Below are positions 40,997-50,495 of a stretch of 64,000 nucleotides of DNA, in pieces. Made by a program: the position numbers and the translations under genes. The notes beneath the pieces were generated by a model. That model worked only from the letters and a program-made list of their open reading frames with translations, had not been told where the DNA came from and did no database searches. How positions within the stretch are numbered: the stretch's first letter is position 1; the number at the start of each line of letters is the position of its first letter. The stretch is from CADEED01 sp963842515. GTDB lineage: Bacteria > Pseudomonadota > Gammaproteobacteria > Steroidobacterales > Steroidobacteraceae. The stretch is from positions 806,001 through 870,000 of the forward strand of contig CAWJGO010000001.1 of NCBI GenBank assembly GCA_963842515.1, read 5' to 3'.

Positions 40997-41958
40997 ACAC
41001 CTTTCCCATGCTGATCCGCCGCGAATTCTGGGAAAACCGTTCGCTGTGGATCGCGCCGCTCGTCTGGGTGGGCATCATCGTCGTCATGGTTCTGTGGGGC
41101 GTCTTCGTTTCGCTGCGCCACGCGGACACCGACCTAGGGCTCGATGCGCAGACCGTCGAGGAAATCCGCGGCATGAGCGATGCGGATCGCGAAAAAATGC
41201 GCCACGCGATCGCGCTTCCGGAGGAAGGCAAGCAGACGGCATTCGCGTTTTCCTACCTCGCGATCGCGTGGTTCATCTCCGGCTTCGTTTCCATCGTGGT
41301 GTTCTTCTATTTGATCGATTGCCTCTATCAGGAACGGCGCGATCGCAGCATCCTGTTCTGGAAATCGATGCCGGTCTCCGACACGCAGGTCGTGCTGTCG
41401 AAGCTCGCCGTCGCATTGGGAGTCGTGCCGATCGGCGTCTTGCTGCTCGCCGCGATTACCCAGCTGTTCCTGTTCATCGTGCTGTGGCTACGCTTTCACG
41501 GCACCGTGATTGGCGAAATCATGCCGGACTGGAGCTTCGTGTCCTGGTTCCGCGCGCAACTCATCGCGCTCGGTGTCATGACCGGTGGGGTGATGTGGTA
41601 CGCGCCGATCGCCGGCTACCTGCTGCTGGTGTCGGTGTGGGCGCGGCGCAATGTGTTCCTGTGGGCCGTGCTGCCGCCGGTGTCACTGGTCGCGCTCGAG
41701 GGGTTCTTCTTCCACAGCACCAATGTGGTCGAATTCATCGGCCGCCGCTTCTCGGGCTACATCACCGAGATGAACCTCGACTCCAATTCGTTCAAGGACC
41801 AGGTGGATCACGAGCAGATGCCCAGCATCGACGACGTGTTCGGCGCGCTCGATCTGTCGGGCATGTTCACCAGCGCCGAAGCCTGGGCGGGCATCGCCGC
41901 TACCGCGGCGATGATCTTTGTCACGATCCGCATCCGGCGCTTCCGCGACGACAGCTGA
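40993..41958 (+). CDS. ABC-2 type permease subunit
   Basis: 321 residues with about six TM helices: one near the N-terminus (SLWIAPLVWVGIIVVMVLWG), a polar extracytoplasmic segment, then a cluster including FAFSYLAIAWFISGFVSIVV and three further hydrophobic stretches. A conserved LFWKSMPVSDTQ loop is typical of ABC-2 permeases paired with YtrB-like ATPases. Substrate unknown. It overlaps the ATPase gene and ends the operon, 39 bases before the Mla-like operon. Confidence 0.88.
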   Translation: MNTFPMLIRREFWENRSLWIAPLVWVGIIVVMVLWGVFVSLRHADTDLGLDAQTVEEIRGMSDADREKMRHAIALPEEGKQTAFAFSYLAIAWFISGFVSIVVFFYLIDCLYQERRDRSILFWKSMPVSDTQVVLSKLAVALGVVPIGVLLLAAITQLFLFIVLWLRFHGTVIGEIMPDWSFVSWFRAQLIALGVMTGGVMWYAPIAGYLLLVSVWARRNVFLWAVLPPVSLVALEGFFFHSTNVVEFIGRRFSGYITEMNLDSNSFKDQVDHEQMPSIDDVFGALDLSGMFTSAEAWAGIAATAAMIFVTIRIRRFRDDS

Positions 41959-41997
41959 CACGACCAGGGCGGCCAGCGGGTTACACTCGCGGCCGCC

Positions 41998-43113
41998 ATG
42001 TATCTAAGCGCGCAGCGTGACGGCGACAATCTCCAAGTCGAGCTAACCGGCGCCTGGCGCGGCGCAGATCTGCCTGCCATCCAGGCCGAGCTCGCGGCGA
42101 ACTCGCCCGCCGGCGTGCGGGTACTGCGAGTGACGGTTCCCGAATCCCACGATCTGGATCTCGCGGGGGCCTGGGCCCTGCACCACTGGCTGCAGACAGC
42201 CGAGAAAGCGGGCGCCACCATCGAATTCGTCGGCGCCAAGCCCGCGCAGCTCGAGCTCATCGACTCCACGCTGGCGGGAAAGGCTCGCATCACCCCGCCG
42301 TCATCCTCCGAGTCGACCTTCGAACCGGTGACGCGGCTCGGCAAGGTGGTAACGCGGCGGGCACGCGACTTCAAATTCGCGTTGGACTTCATCGGGCGCG
42401 CGACACTCACGTTCTTTCGCGCCTGTACCAGCTGGCGCCGCCTGCGCCCCGCGTCGATCGCCCGGCATATCTATGAGACGGGCATCACCGCGATTCCCAT
42501 AGTTTCCCTGATCGCGTTCCTGATCACGCTGATCATCGCCTACATCGCCGCCCAGCAGGCGCGCGAATATGGCGCCGAAATCTTCGTGGTCGACATCGTA
42601 ACCGTGGGAGTGCTGCGCGAGCTCGGCGTACTGCTCACCGCGATCATCGTCGCCGGCCGTTCGGGCAGCGCTTTCGCCGCCGAGATAGGCGCCATGAAGC
42701 TCAACGAAGAAGTCGATGCCTTGCACGCGATCGGCGTCGAGCCGCATGAAGTGCTGATCCTGCCGCGCGTCATCGGCCTGGTCGTCGCCATGCCGCTGCT
42801 AGCCGTCATCGCCGACGGCATCGGGCTCAGCAGCGGCGCGTTGTTGTGCAAATGGCTGCTCGACATGCCTCTGGTGCTGTATCTCGAGCGCGTGCAGGAC
42901 GCGATCGCTCCGACCACCTTCTGGGTGGGCATCATCAAGGCGCCGATCTTTGGCCTGCTCATAGCGCTGTCGGGCACGTACCGCGGCCTGCAGGTCCGGG
43001 ACTCTTCACGCGAGCTCGGCCGCCTCACCACCGTGGCGGTCGTGCAATCCATATTCCTCGTGATCTTCGCCGACGCCATGCTGGCGATCGCATTCTGGCA
43101 GCTGGACATCTGA
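41998..43113 (+). CDS. STAS(MlaB)-MlaE fusion, lipid ABC transporter permease
   Basis: 371 residues. Residues 1-95 form a STAS-like domain equivalent to MlaB (LQVELTGAWRGADLP, VPESHDLDLAGAWALHHWL), and residues about 125-371 are MlaE (GVLRELGVLLTAIIVAGRSG, GAMKLNEEVDALHAIG). The usual separate mlaB and mlaE genes are thus one polypeptide. It is the inner-membrane core of a phospholipid transporter. The ATG is preceded by a TACACT -10-like hexamer 10 bases upstream and no ribosome site, so a very short leader is possible. Confidence 0.9.
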   Translation: MYLSAQRDGDNLQVELTGAWRGADLPAIQAELAANSPAGVRVLRVTVPESHDLDLAGAWALHHWLQTAEKAGATIEFVGAKPAQLELIDSTLAGKARITPPSSSESTFEPVTRLGKVVTRRARDFKFALDFIGRATLTFFRACTSWRRLRPASIARHIYETGITAIPIVSLIAFLITLIIAYIAAQQAREYGAEIFVVDIVTVGVLRELGVLLTAIIVAGRSGSAFAAEIGAMKLNEEVDALHAIGVEPHEVLILPRVIGLVVAMPLLAVIADGIGLSSGALLCKWLLDMPLVLYLERVQDAIAPTTFWVGIIKAPIFGLLIALSGTYRGLQVRDSSRELGRLTTVAVVQSIFLVIFADAMLAIAFWQLDI

Positions 43114-43880
43114 TGGCAGAGCCACTCATCGAAGTTCGCGGCCTGGTGAATCGCTTCGGTGCGCAGGTGGTGCATGACCATCTGGACATGACCGTCGAGC
43201 AGGGCGAGGTGTTCGGCATCGTCGGCGGATCGGGGTCCGGCAAATCGGTGCTGCTGCGATCCATCCTGGGCCTGCAGCGCCCGCGGGCAGGCGCGGTGCT
43301 GATGTCGGGGCAAGATCTGACACAGCTATCCACCGCCTCGCTCAAGCGGATCAAGGCGACTTATGGCGTCACCTTCCAGCAAGGCGCGCTGTTTTCATCG
43401 CTCAACGTGCTGCAGAACGTCCAGCTACCCATGCTCGAGCATTTGCAGCTGCCGCCGCGCGCGCTCGAAGAGCTCGCCATGCTCAAGGTGCGGCTGGTGG
43501 GCCTCCCCGACGAGGCGGCGCGCAAATTTCCCGCGCAGCTCTCGGGCGGCATGATCAAGCGCGCCGCACTGGCACGAGCGCTGGCACTCGATCCGCGCTT
43601 GCTCATGCTGGACGAACCCACGGCCGGGCTGGACCCCATCAGCGCCGCGGCCTTCGATGAGCTGCTCATGGACCTGCGGCCGCAGCTGGGACTCACGGTC
43701 ATCATGATCACGCACGACCTCGACACGATCTTCAGAACCTGCAATCGTGTCGGGGTGATTATCGACCGCAAGATGACCAGCGATACCCTCGAGGGCATCA
43801 CGAGCAATCCACACCCCTGGATCCAGGCCTATTTCCACGGCGAGCGCGCCAAGCGCTTCGGCCAGGGAAAAGAAAAATAA
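43113..43880 (+). CDS. MlaF-like lipid ABC transporter ATP-binding protein
   Basis: 255 residues. Walker A GGSGSGKSV, signature LSGGMIKRAALAR, Walker B LLMLDEPTAGLDP and the MlaF-typical C-terminal end WIQAYFHGERAKRF. It hydrolyses ATP to power lipid movement between membranes. Its ATG overlaps the permease stop as TGATG and its stop overlaps the next start as TAATG, so the four genes are translationally coupled. Confidence 0.93.
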   Translation: MAEPLIEVRGLVNRFGAQVVHDHLDMTVEQGEVFGIVGGSGSGKSVLLRSILGLQRPRAGAVLMSGQDLTQLSTASLKRIKATYGVTFQQGALFSSLNVLQNVQLPMLEHLQLPPRALEELAMLKVRLVGLPDEAARKFPAQLSGGMIKRAALARALALDPRLLMLDEPTAGLDPISAAAFDELLMDLRPQLGLTVIMITHDLDTIFRTCNRVGVIIDRKMTSDTLEGITSNPHPWIQAYFHGERAKRFGQGKEK

Positions 43881-44815
43881 TGGAACGCGAGGCTAACTAC
43901 ACAGCCGTGGGCGCATTCGTGCTGCTCATCACCACGATGGCCGGCCTGTTCGTCTACTGGTATGCGGGCAGCGGCGACGCCCGCGACTACCGGCGCTATG
44001 AAATCTACTTCGAGGGCAGCGTCTCGGGACTCAATCGGGGCAGCACGGTGCGCTACCTCGGCGTGGATGTGGGCCGCGTCACCGCCATACGCATCGACAA
44101 GCGCGCCTCGGACCGGGTGCAGATCATCGCCGACATCGATTCGACCACGCCGATCTCCAGGGACACGTTGGCATCCCTGTCGATGCAGGGCGTGACCGGC
44201 CTGCTCTACATCGATCTGCTGGCCAATGCCGCCACCAAGCGCAGCATGGCTTCCGTTCCGAGCGAACAGTACCCCGTCATCGATTCCGTGCAGTCCAATT
44301 TCGACCGCCTTCTCGCCAGCCTCCCAGACGTGGTCGGCCGCGCCACGGTGCTGGTCGACCGCGCGGCGCGTGTGCTGTCGGACGACAACATCAGGGCTTT
44401 CTCCAAGACCATGCAGAACATCGAACTGACGTCGGCGACGTTGCCGGGGGCCATGCGCGACACGGCCGTGGTCATCGCCGACCTCAAGGCCACGCTCGCC
44501 GATGTACGCGTGGCGGCAACCAGCGCGCGTCAGCTCATGGAGACCTCTGGTCCCGACCTGGCGGCCGCTTCCGAGCGCATCCGTTCGATTTCCGAGAATC
44601 TTGCCAAGACCACGGCCAGCATCGATCGACTCATGGCGGATCATCGCGAAGACCTCGGCCTGTTCCTGCGGGACAGCTTGCCCGAGATCGAGCGCCTGCT
44701 GCGTGACAGCCGCACGGCCGCGCAGGAATTCCGCGAGCTGTCGCGCAGCCTCAAGGCCGATCCATCGCAGCTGCTGTATGAGCCGAGTTACCGCGGCGTG
44801 GAGATTCCGCGATGA
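43880..44815 (+). CDS. MlaD-like MCE-domain protein
   Basis: 311 residues: one N-terminal TM helix (about 9-29), an MCE domain (YEIYFEGSVSGLNRGSTVRY through GLLYIDLL, about 40-115), then a long alpha-helical C-terminal region (to residue 311) with coiled-coil character. MCE proteins form hexameric rings that pass lipids across the periplasm. The extended helical tail, longer than in E. coli MlaD, resembles PqiB/YebT-like or Mce tunnels. It overlaps the lipoprotein gene as ATGA. Confidence 0.92.
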   Translation: MEREANYTAVGAFVLLITTMAGLFVYWYAGSGDARDYRRYEIYFEGSVSGLNRGSTVRYLGVDVGRVTAIRIDKRASDRVQIIADIDSTTPISRDTLASLSMQGVTGLLYIDLLANAATKRSMASVPSEQYPVIDSVQSNFDRLLASLPDVVGRATVLVDRAARVLSDDNIRAFSKTMQNIELTSATLPGAMRDTAVVIADLKATLADVRVAATSARQLMETSGPDLAAASERIRSISENLAKTTASIDRLMADHREDLGLFLRDSLPEIERLLRDSRTAAQEFRELSRSLKADPSQLLYEPSYRGVEIPR

Positions 44816-45462
44816 AGACCCGAGCGTCTGCGCTCCTGTTGATCACGTGGGCTTTGTCCGGTTGCGGCAGCCTGCTCGACAGCACGATCCCCGCGCCGCA
44901 GTCTTATGTGCTGCGGTTGCCCGCGACCGCTCCGCCAGCGGCGGCCGGCACCGCTGGCAGCGTGCTGCTGCTGCGCCCCGAAGCGGGGCCGGGGCTCGAA
45001 TCGGAACGCATCGCGCTACTGCGAAGCGATCAGCGTTTCGATTTCTATGCGGCCAGCCTTTGGGCTGCCCCGGCGCCCGACATCGTCGAGAGCGTGATGG
45101 TCGATGCGCTGCGTGCCACGGGCACGTTCTCCGCGGTGTTCGACGATTCCGCGCCATACGCACCACGCTACAACCTGCGCTGCGCACTGCGCCGCTTCGA
45201 GGCCGACTACACGACGGGAGGCAGTGCACCCACCATATTCGTGGTTCTCGACTGCACGCTCGGCCGGCACCGTGATCGCGAGCTGCTCGCGAGCTTCAGT
45301 GCGCAAGGGTCGGCAGTGGCCGCCGAAGACCGCCTCGACGAGGTGGTGGCGGCATTCCAGACGGCCACGGCCACCGCGATGAGCGATCTCGCGCGCGCCG
45401 TGTCGGCGGCCGTCGCCGATGAAACAACGGCGGCCGCGAAACCTCAGTCAGAAAGTAGATAG
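44812..45462 (+). CDS. ABC-type transport auxiliary lipoprotein (PqiC/LptE-like)
   Basis: 216 residues. The signal ends in LSGC, a good lipobox, so it is a lipoprotein. The mature part (SYVLRLPATA, DFYAASLWAAPAPDIVES, DYTTGG) matches the ABC transport auxiliary domain found in PqiC. It should sit on the inner leaflet of the outer membrane and complete the trans-envelope path. No MlaC-like periplasmic shuttle is in the operon. It overlaps the PLD gene tail-to-tail by 15 bases. Confidence 0.87.
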   Translation: MKTRASALLLITWALSGCGSLLDSTIPAPQSYVLRLPATAPPAAAGTAGSVLLLRPEAGPGLESERIALLRSDQRFDFYAASLWAAPAPDIVESVMVDALRATGTFSAVFDDSAPYAPRYNLRCALRRFEADYTTGGSAPTIFVVLDCTLGRHRDRELLASFSAQGSAVAAEDRLDEVVAAFQTATATAMSDLARAVSAAVADETTAAAKPQSESR

Positions 45463-46978
45463 GCCGGTGGCTTCCATCAGCCGGTAGAGCCAGTAGCTGC
45501 CCTGCGAAGGATCGGCGTAGGTGCCGAATTCCGCGGTGTATTCCAGCTCCGGTGGGCCGTGGTTGTGCCACAGCGAGTCGAACCAGCCACTGATCTGCGC
45601 GGCGATTTCCGCGTTCAGCGGCACGCTCGCAGCCACATTCGCCTCGAGATTGAAATCTTCGAGGTTGCGGCGCGTGAGGTTGGCCGATCCCAGCGTGAAC
45701 CAGAATTCCGTGGCGGTGCGCATGGCAACGAGCTTGCTGTGGAACTGCTCGCCGTGCGTGCGGAACCAGCGCACCTTGATCGCGCCATCGGACGCCGCCG
45801 CGAGCTCGGTGGCCACCGAGCGGTTCGGTATGCCGTTCTTGGTGCGGCCGAAGGCGTCCTTGTTCGGATCGAGGATCACGCGCACCGCCACGCCGCGCCT
45901 GGCGGCGGCCAGCAGCGCCTGGATCACGCTGCGTTCGGAGAGGTAAAACATCGCGATATCGATGCTGTCCCCCACACGCGCACCCGCGAAGTTGCGCACG
46001 ATGGCAGCGCGTATCTCGCCCTCGGTCAGCACCTGTACTCGCGCAGTGGTGTCCGGTGATGCGGCAACTGCTGCCGCCACTTCCGGAACGCGCCAGTTTC
46101 CGTTCCAGCCGGCTTGCGCCGCCAGCGCAAGTTCGCTGTCGAGCAAGGGCGCCAGCGCGGCCCCTGCGAGTTTCAAGGCGACGTTGGAATGGGAGCTGCT
46201 GGCATCGTGCGGATTGGCGGAGGTGATGATGCCGGTGATTCCGCCTTGGCCGTCGTCGCCGATGATCACTTTGCGATGGTCGGCCTTGAAATTGAGCAGC
46301 CGCGCCCAGGCGCCGAACGTGACCTGGTCGGGTCCGGCATCCAGAGGATTGGGGAGACTGGCGTGACCGGAGCCGTCGCCGGACCACCACTTCATGGTCA
46401 GCCGCCAGAACGCGGAGTAGATAGCGTTGGAATCACGCAGCGCGTCGAGATCGGGACTGACCACGTCGATGCCGGCGCCGCGCAGCGCGGCCAGATCGCG
46501 CGAGGGAAGGCCGCCATAGACGTCGTTGATGGGATCGGCGATCACCAGAATGCGCAACTGCGGAAACGCCCGCTTTTGCGCCAGCAATGCGTCACGCAGC
46601 TCGACGGACAATTGGCGATGCGGCCTGACGGCAGTGGCGGCGCCGCGCTGGCCGTTGAACAAAAAGAAATCGAGCACCAGGTATTCGCGCGCACCGCCGA
46701 CGAGCTCGAGCACCGAATCGAATATCTGCTGCCTCACCACCGGTGCGCCGAACACGTCGGCGCTGGTCACGTCGTAGAGAAACCGCAGCTGGTCGAGAGG
46801 TGTATCGACGATGGCGCCGCGGATGCTGACGCCCGCGGGCAGGGGCTTGTAGAGGTTCCACAATGCGACCGTGAGCCAGAGCGCGAGAAAACCGTAGACA
46901 AACAGCTTGCCAAGACGCCGTGTTCGTCGCGGCGCCGGTGGCGGGGGAGGCGTATCGACCGGTATTTCGTCAGGCTCT

Positions 46979-46986
<8 letters not shown>
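45448..46986 (-). CDS. phospholipase D-like protein, membrane-anchored
   Basis: 512 residues with an N-terminal TM helix (about 27-45) after a Pro-rich cytosolic segment. The first HKD motif is intact (His237, Lys239, Asp244 in HRKVIIGDD). The second has His416 and Lys418 in HSKLVAMR but Arg423 where Asp is expected; GSANLTRRN follows as usual. The superfamily hydrolyses or transfers phosphodiesters such as cardiolipin. The missing Asp may still allow activity, since His and Lys are the key residues. It lies downstream of the ABC-F gene (8-base overlap) on the same strand. Confidence 0.83.
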
Positions 46987-48892
<1,906 letters not shown>

Positions 48893-48974
48893 TGGTGGGT
48901 TCCAGCATGGGGGGCGGATTCTACTGGATTCGGAACCTTAACCCGGCGCGGCTTCACCACACGTTCATGCTCGG

Positions 48975-48991
48975 GTACGCATGCTGCGTAC
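48975..48991 (+). promoter_or_regulatory. short perfect inverted repeat upstream of secreted protein gene
   Basis: GTACGCA (48975-48981), TGC, TGCGTAC (48985-48991) is a perfect 7-base inverted repeat, 16 bases before the ATG at 49008 and just ahead of its GGAG. It could be an operator or an mRNA hairpin near the ribosome site. Confidence 0.45.
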
Positions 48992-49007
48992 GCGCTGGAG
49001 ATGTCAA

Positions 49008-49802
49008 ATGAAATGGACGAGTCTCGTGCTGCTTGCTGTTAGCTGGCTGCTCTCGGGAGCGGCACTCGCCCATGCTCCCTCGCCGGTGAGCGTCGAAATC
49101 GTCGGCCCGGATGGGCGCACGTTCCGGGAATTTCCCGTCGACGCGCGCGATGGCGCGGTGCGCTCGTACCTGCAGGCGGAGAAAGGCGCGCGTTACGGTG
49201 TCCGCGTGCGCAACAACAGCGGCGAACGGCTCGGACTCGTGATCGCGGTCGACGGACGCAACATCATCAATGGCAGCAAATCGAACCTCGACCGCTCGGA
49301 GCCCATGTACGTGCTCGACGCCTGGGGTTCGCAGGACTATTCGGGCTGGCGTGCCAATCTGGCCGCCATCAACGAGTTCTACTTCACCGATTGGAGCGAT
49401 TCCTACGCGCAGGCCTTCGGCGACCGCACCGCGCGCGGTGTCATCGCGGTCGCGGTGTACCGCGAGGTGCCGCCGCCGCAGCCGGCGTACCAACCGTATG
49501 CGGAAGAAGAGGGACGCCTCGCCGATGCCGTCCCGCCCGCGGCGAGTGCGCCGTCGGCGCGCGGCGCAGCGAAGGCCGAGAGCCGCGACAGATCGGCAGG
49601 CACCGGCTACGGCGACCGCCGCGTCGATCACGCCGTGCAGGTGGAATTCGTCGCGCGCCGGAACGCCGACAGCCGCCACTTCATCAAATACGAGTGGCGC
49701 GAGACGTTGTGCCGCAAGAACCTCGTCGACTGCGGCGGAAAAAATCGTTTCTGGGATGAGTCCACAGTGGGTTTCGCGCCGCCGCCACCGCGTCGCCGCT
49801 GA
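49008..49802 (+). CDS. exported hypothetical protein
   Basis: 264 residues. Signal peptide MKWTSLVLLAVSWLLSGAALA, then a beta-rich region (VSVEIVGPDGRTFREF, RYGVRVRNNSGERLGLVIAV, GRNIINGSK) resembling a short conserved domain of secreted bacterial proteins of unknown function. A Pro/Ala/Arg linker follows and the C-terminal part has two cysteines (LCRKNLVDCGG). ATG 49008 has GGAG seven bases upstream. It is 31 bases from the secretin N-domain gene, so the two may form an operon. Function unknown. Confidence 0.7.
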   Translation: MKWTSLVLLAVSWLLSGAALAHAPSPVSVEIVGPDGRTFREFPVDARDGAVRSYLQAEKGARYGVRVRNNSGERLGLVIAVDGRNIINGSKSNLDRSEPMYVLDAWGSQDYSGWRANLAAINEFYFTDWSDSYAQAFGDRTARGVIAVAVYREVPPPQPAYQPYAEEEGRLADAVPPAASAPSARGAAKAESRDRSAGTGYGDRRVDHAVQVEFVARRNADSRHFIKYEWRETLCRKNLVDCGGKNRFWDESTVGFAPPPPRRR

Positions 49803-49833
49803 TACCACCGACCACAACAGGGAGTAGATAGAG

Positions 49834-50472
49834 ATGAAAAAGTACGGTCCATGGGCGCTGGCAGGTGTGCTGGCATTGGTGCCGGCGTTGCCCGGCTTGG
49901 TATCGGCCGCCGACCAATCGGCGACTTCACGTGTCGCATCCTCGAGCGAGCCCGACTACCAAAGCATGGATATCAGCGAGCTCGTCGAGAAAGTCGCCAA
50001 GCGCACAGGCAAACAATTCATCATGGATCCGCGCGTTCGTGCCGGTATTCCGCTGGTCGGGATGGATGTTGCGCAGGTGGACTATGCCAGGCTGCTCGCC
50101 ATCCTCACGGTCCACCAATACGCCGCCTACGAATCGAACGGGATCGTGAAAATCGTCCCCGACGCGGGGGCCCGGCAATTGCCCATTCCGGTCACCACCG
50201 AGATATCACCGAAGACGCTCGACGATGAATTCGTGACGGTGATGTTCCAGGCGAAAAACATGTGCTCGGCGCATTCAGTGCCGGTCCTGCGTCCGCTCAT
50301 GCCGCAGAACGCCCACCTGGCGGCGTTTCCACAGTCGAACACACTGTTGATATCCGATCGCGCCGCCAATGCACGCCGCATCATCGACATGGCCGAGCGG
50401 CTCGACAAGGGCACGCCGTCGGGCCAGAAGTGCCCACCGGAGGTATGGCCCAGGCCCGATGCGAAGAAGTAG
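49834..50472 (+). CDS. stand-alone GspD N0-N1 domain protein (secretin lacking the pore)
   Basis: 212 residues with a signal peptide (about 1-25). The mature part matches the N0 (STN-like) and N1 domains of type II secretin GspD: MDISELVEKVAKRTGKQFIM, GIVKIVPDAGAR, then VPVLRPLMPQNAHLAAFPQS and TLLISDRAANARRIIDMAERL. A full secretin is about 650-750 residues; here N2, N3 and the beta-barrel are absent and the gene ends cleanly at TAG after a short Pro/Lys tail. No remnant of the missing part is visible downstream. It may bind T2SS components or GspC/GspB; function is unknown. Confidence 0.85.
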   Translation: MKKYGPWALAGVLALVPALPGLVSAADQSATSRVASSSEPDYQSMDISELVEKVAKRTGKQFIMDPRVRAGIPLVGMDVAQVDYARLLAILTVHQYAAYESNGIVKIVPDAGARQLPIPVTTEISPKTLDDEFVTVMFQAKNMCSAHSVPVLRPLMPQNAHLAAFPQSNTLLISDRAANARRIIDMAERLDKGTPSGQKCPPEVWPRPDAKK

Positions 50473-50495
50473 TTAGCGTCAGCGTCTGGCCGGCG

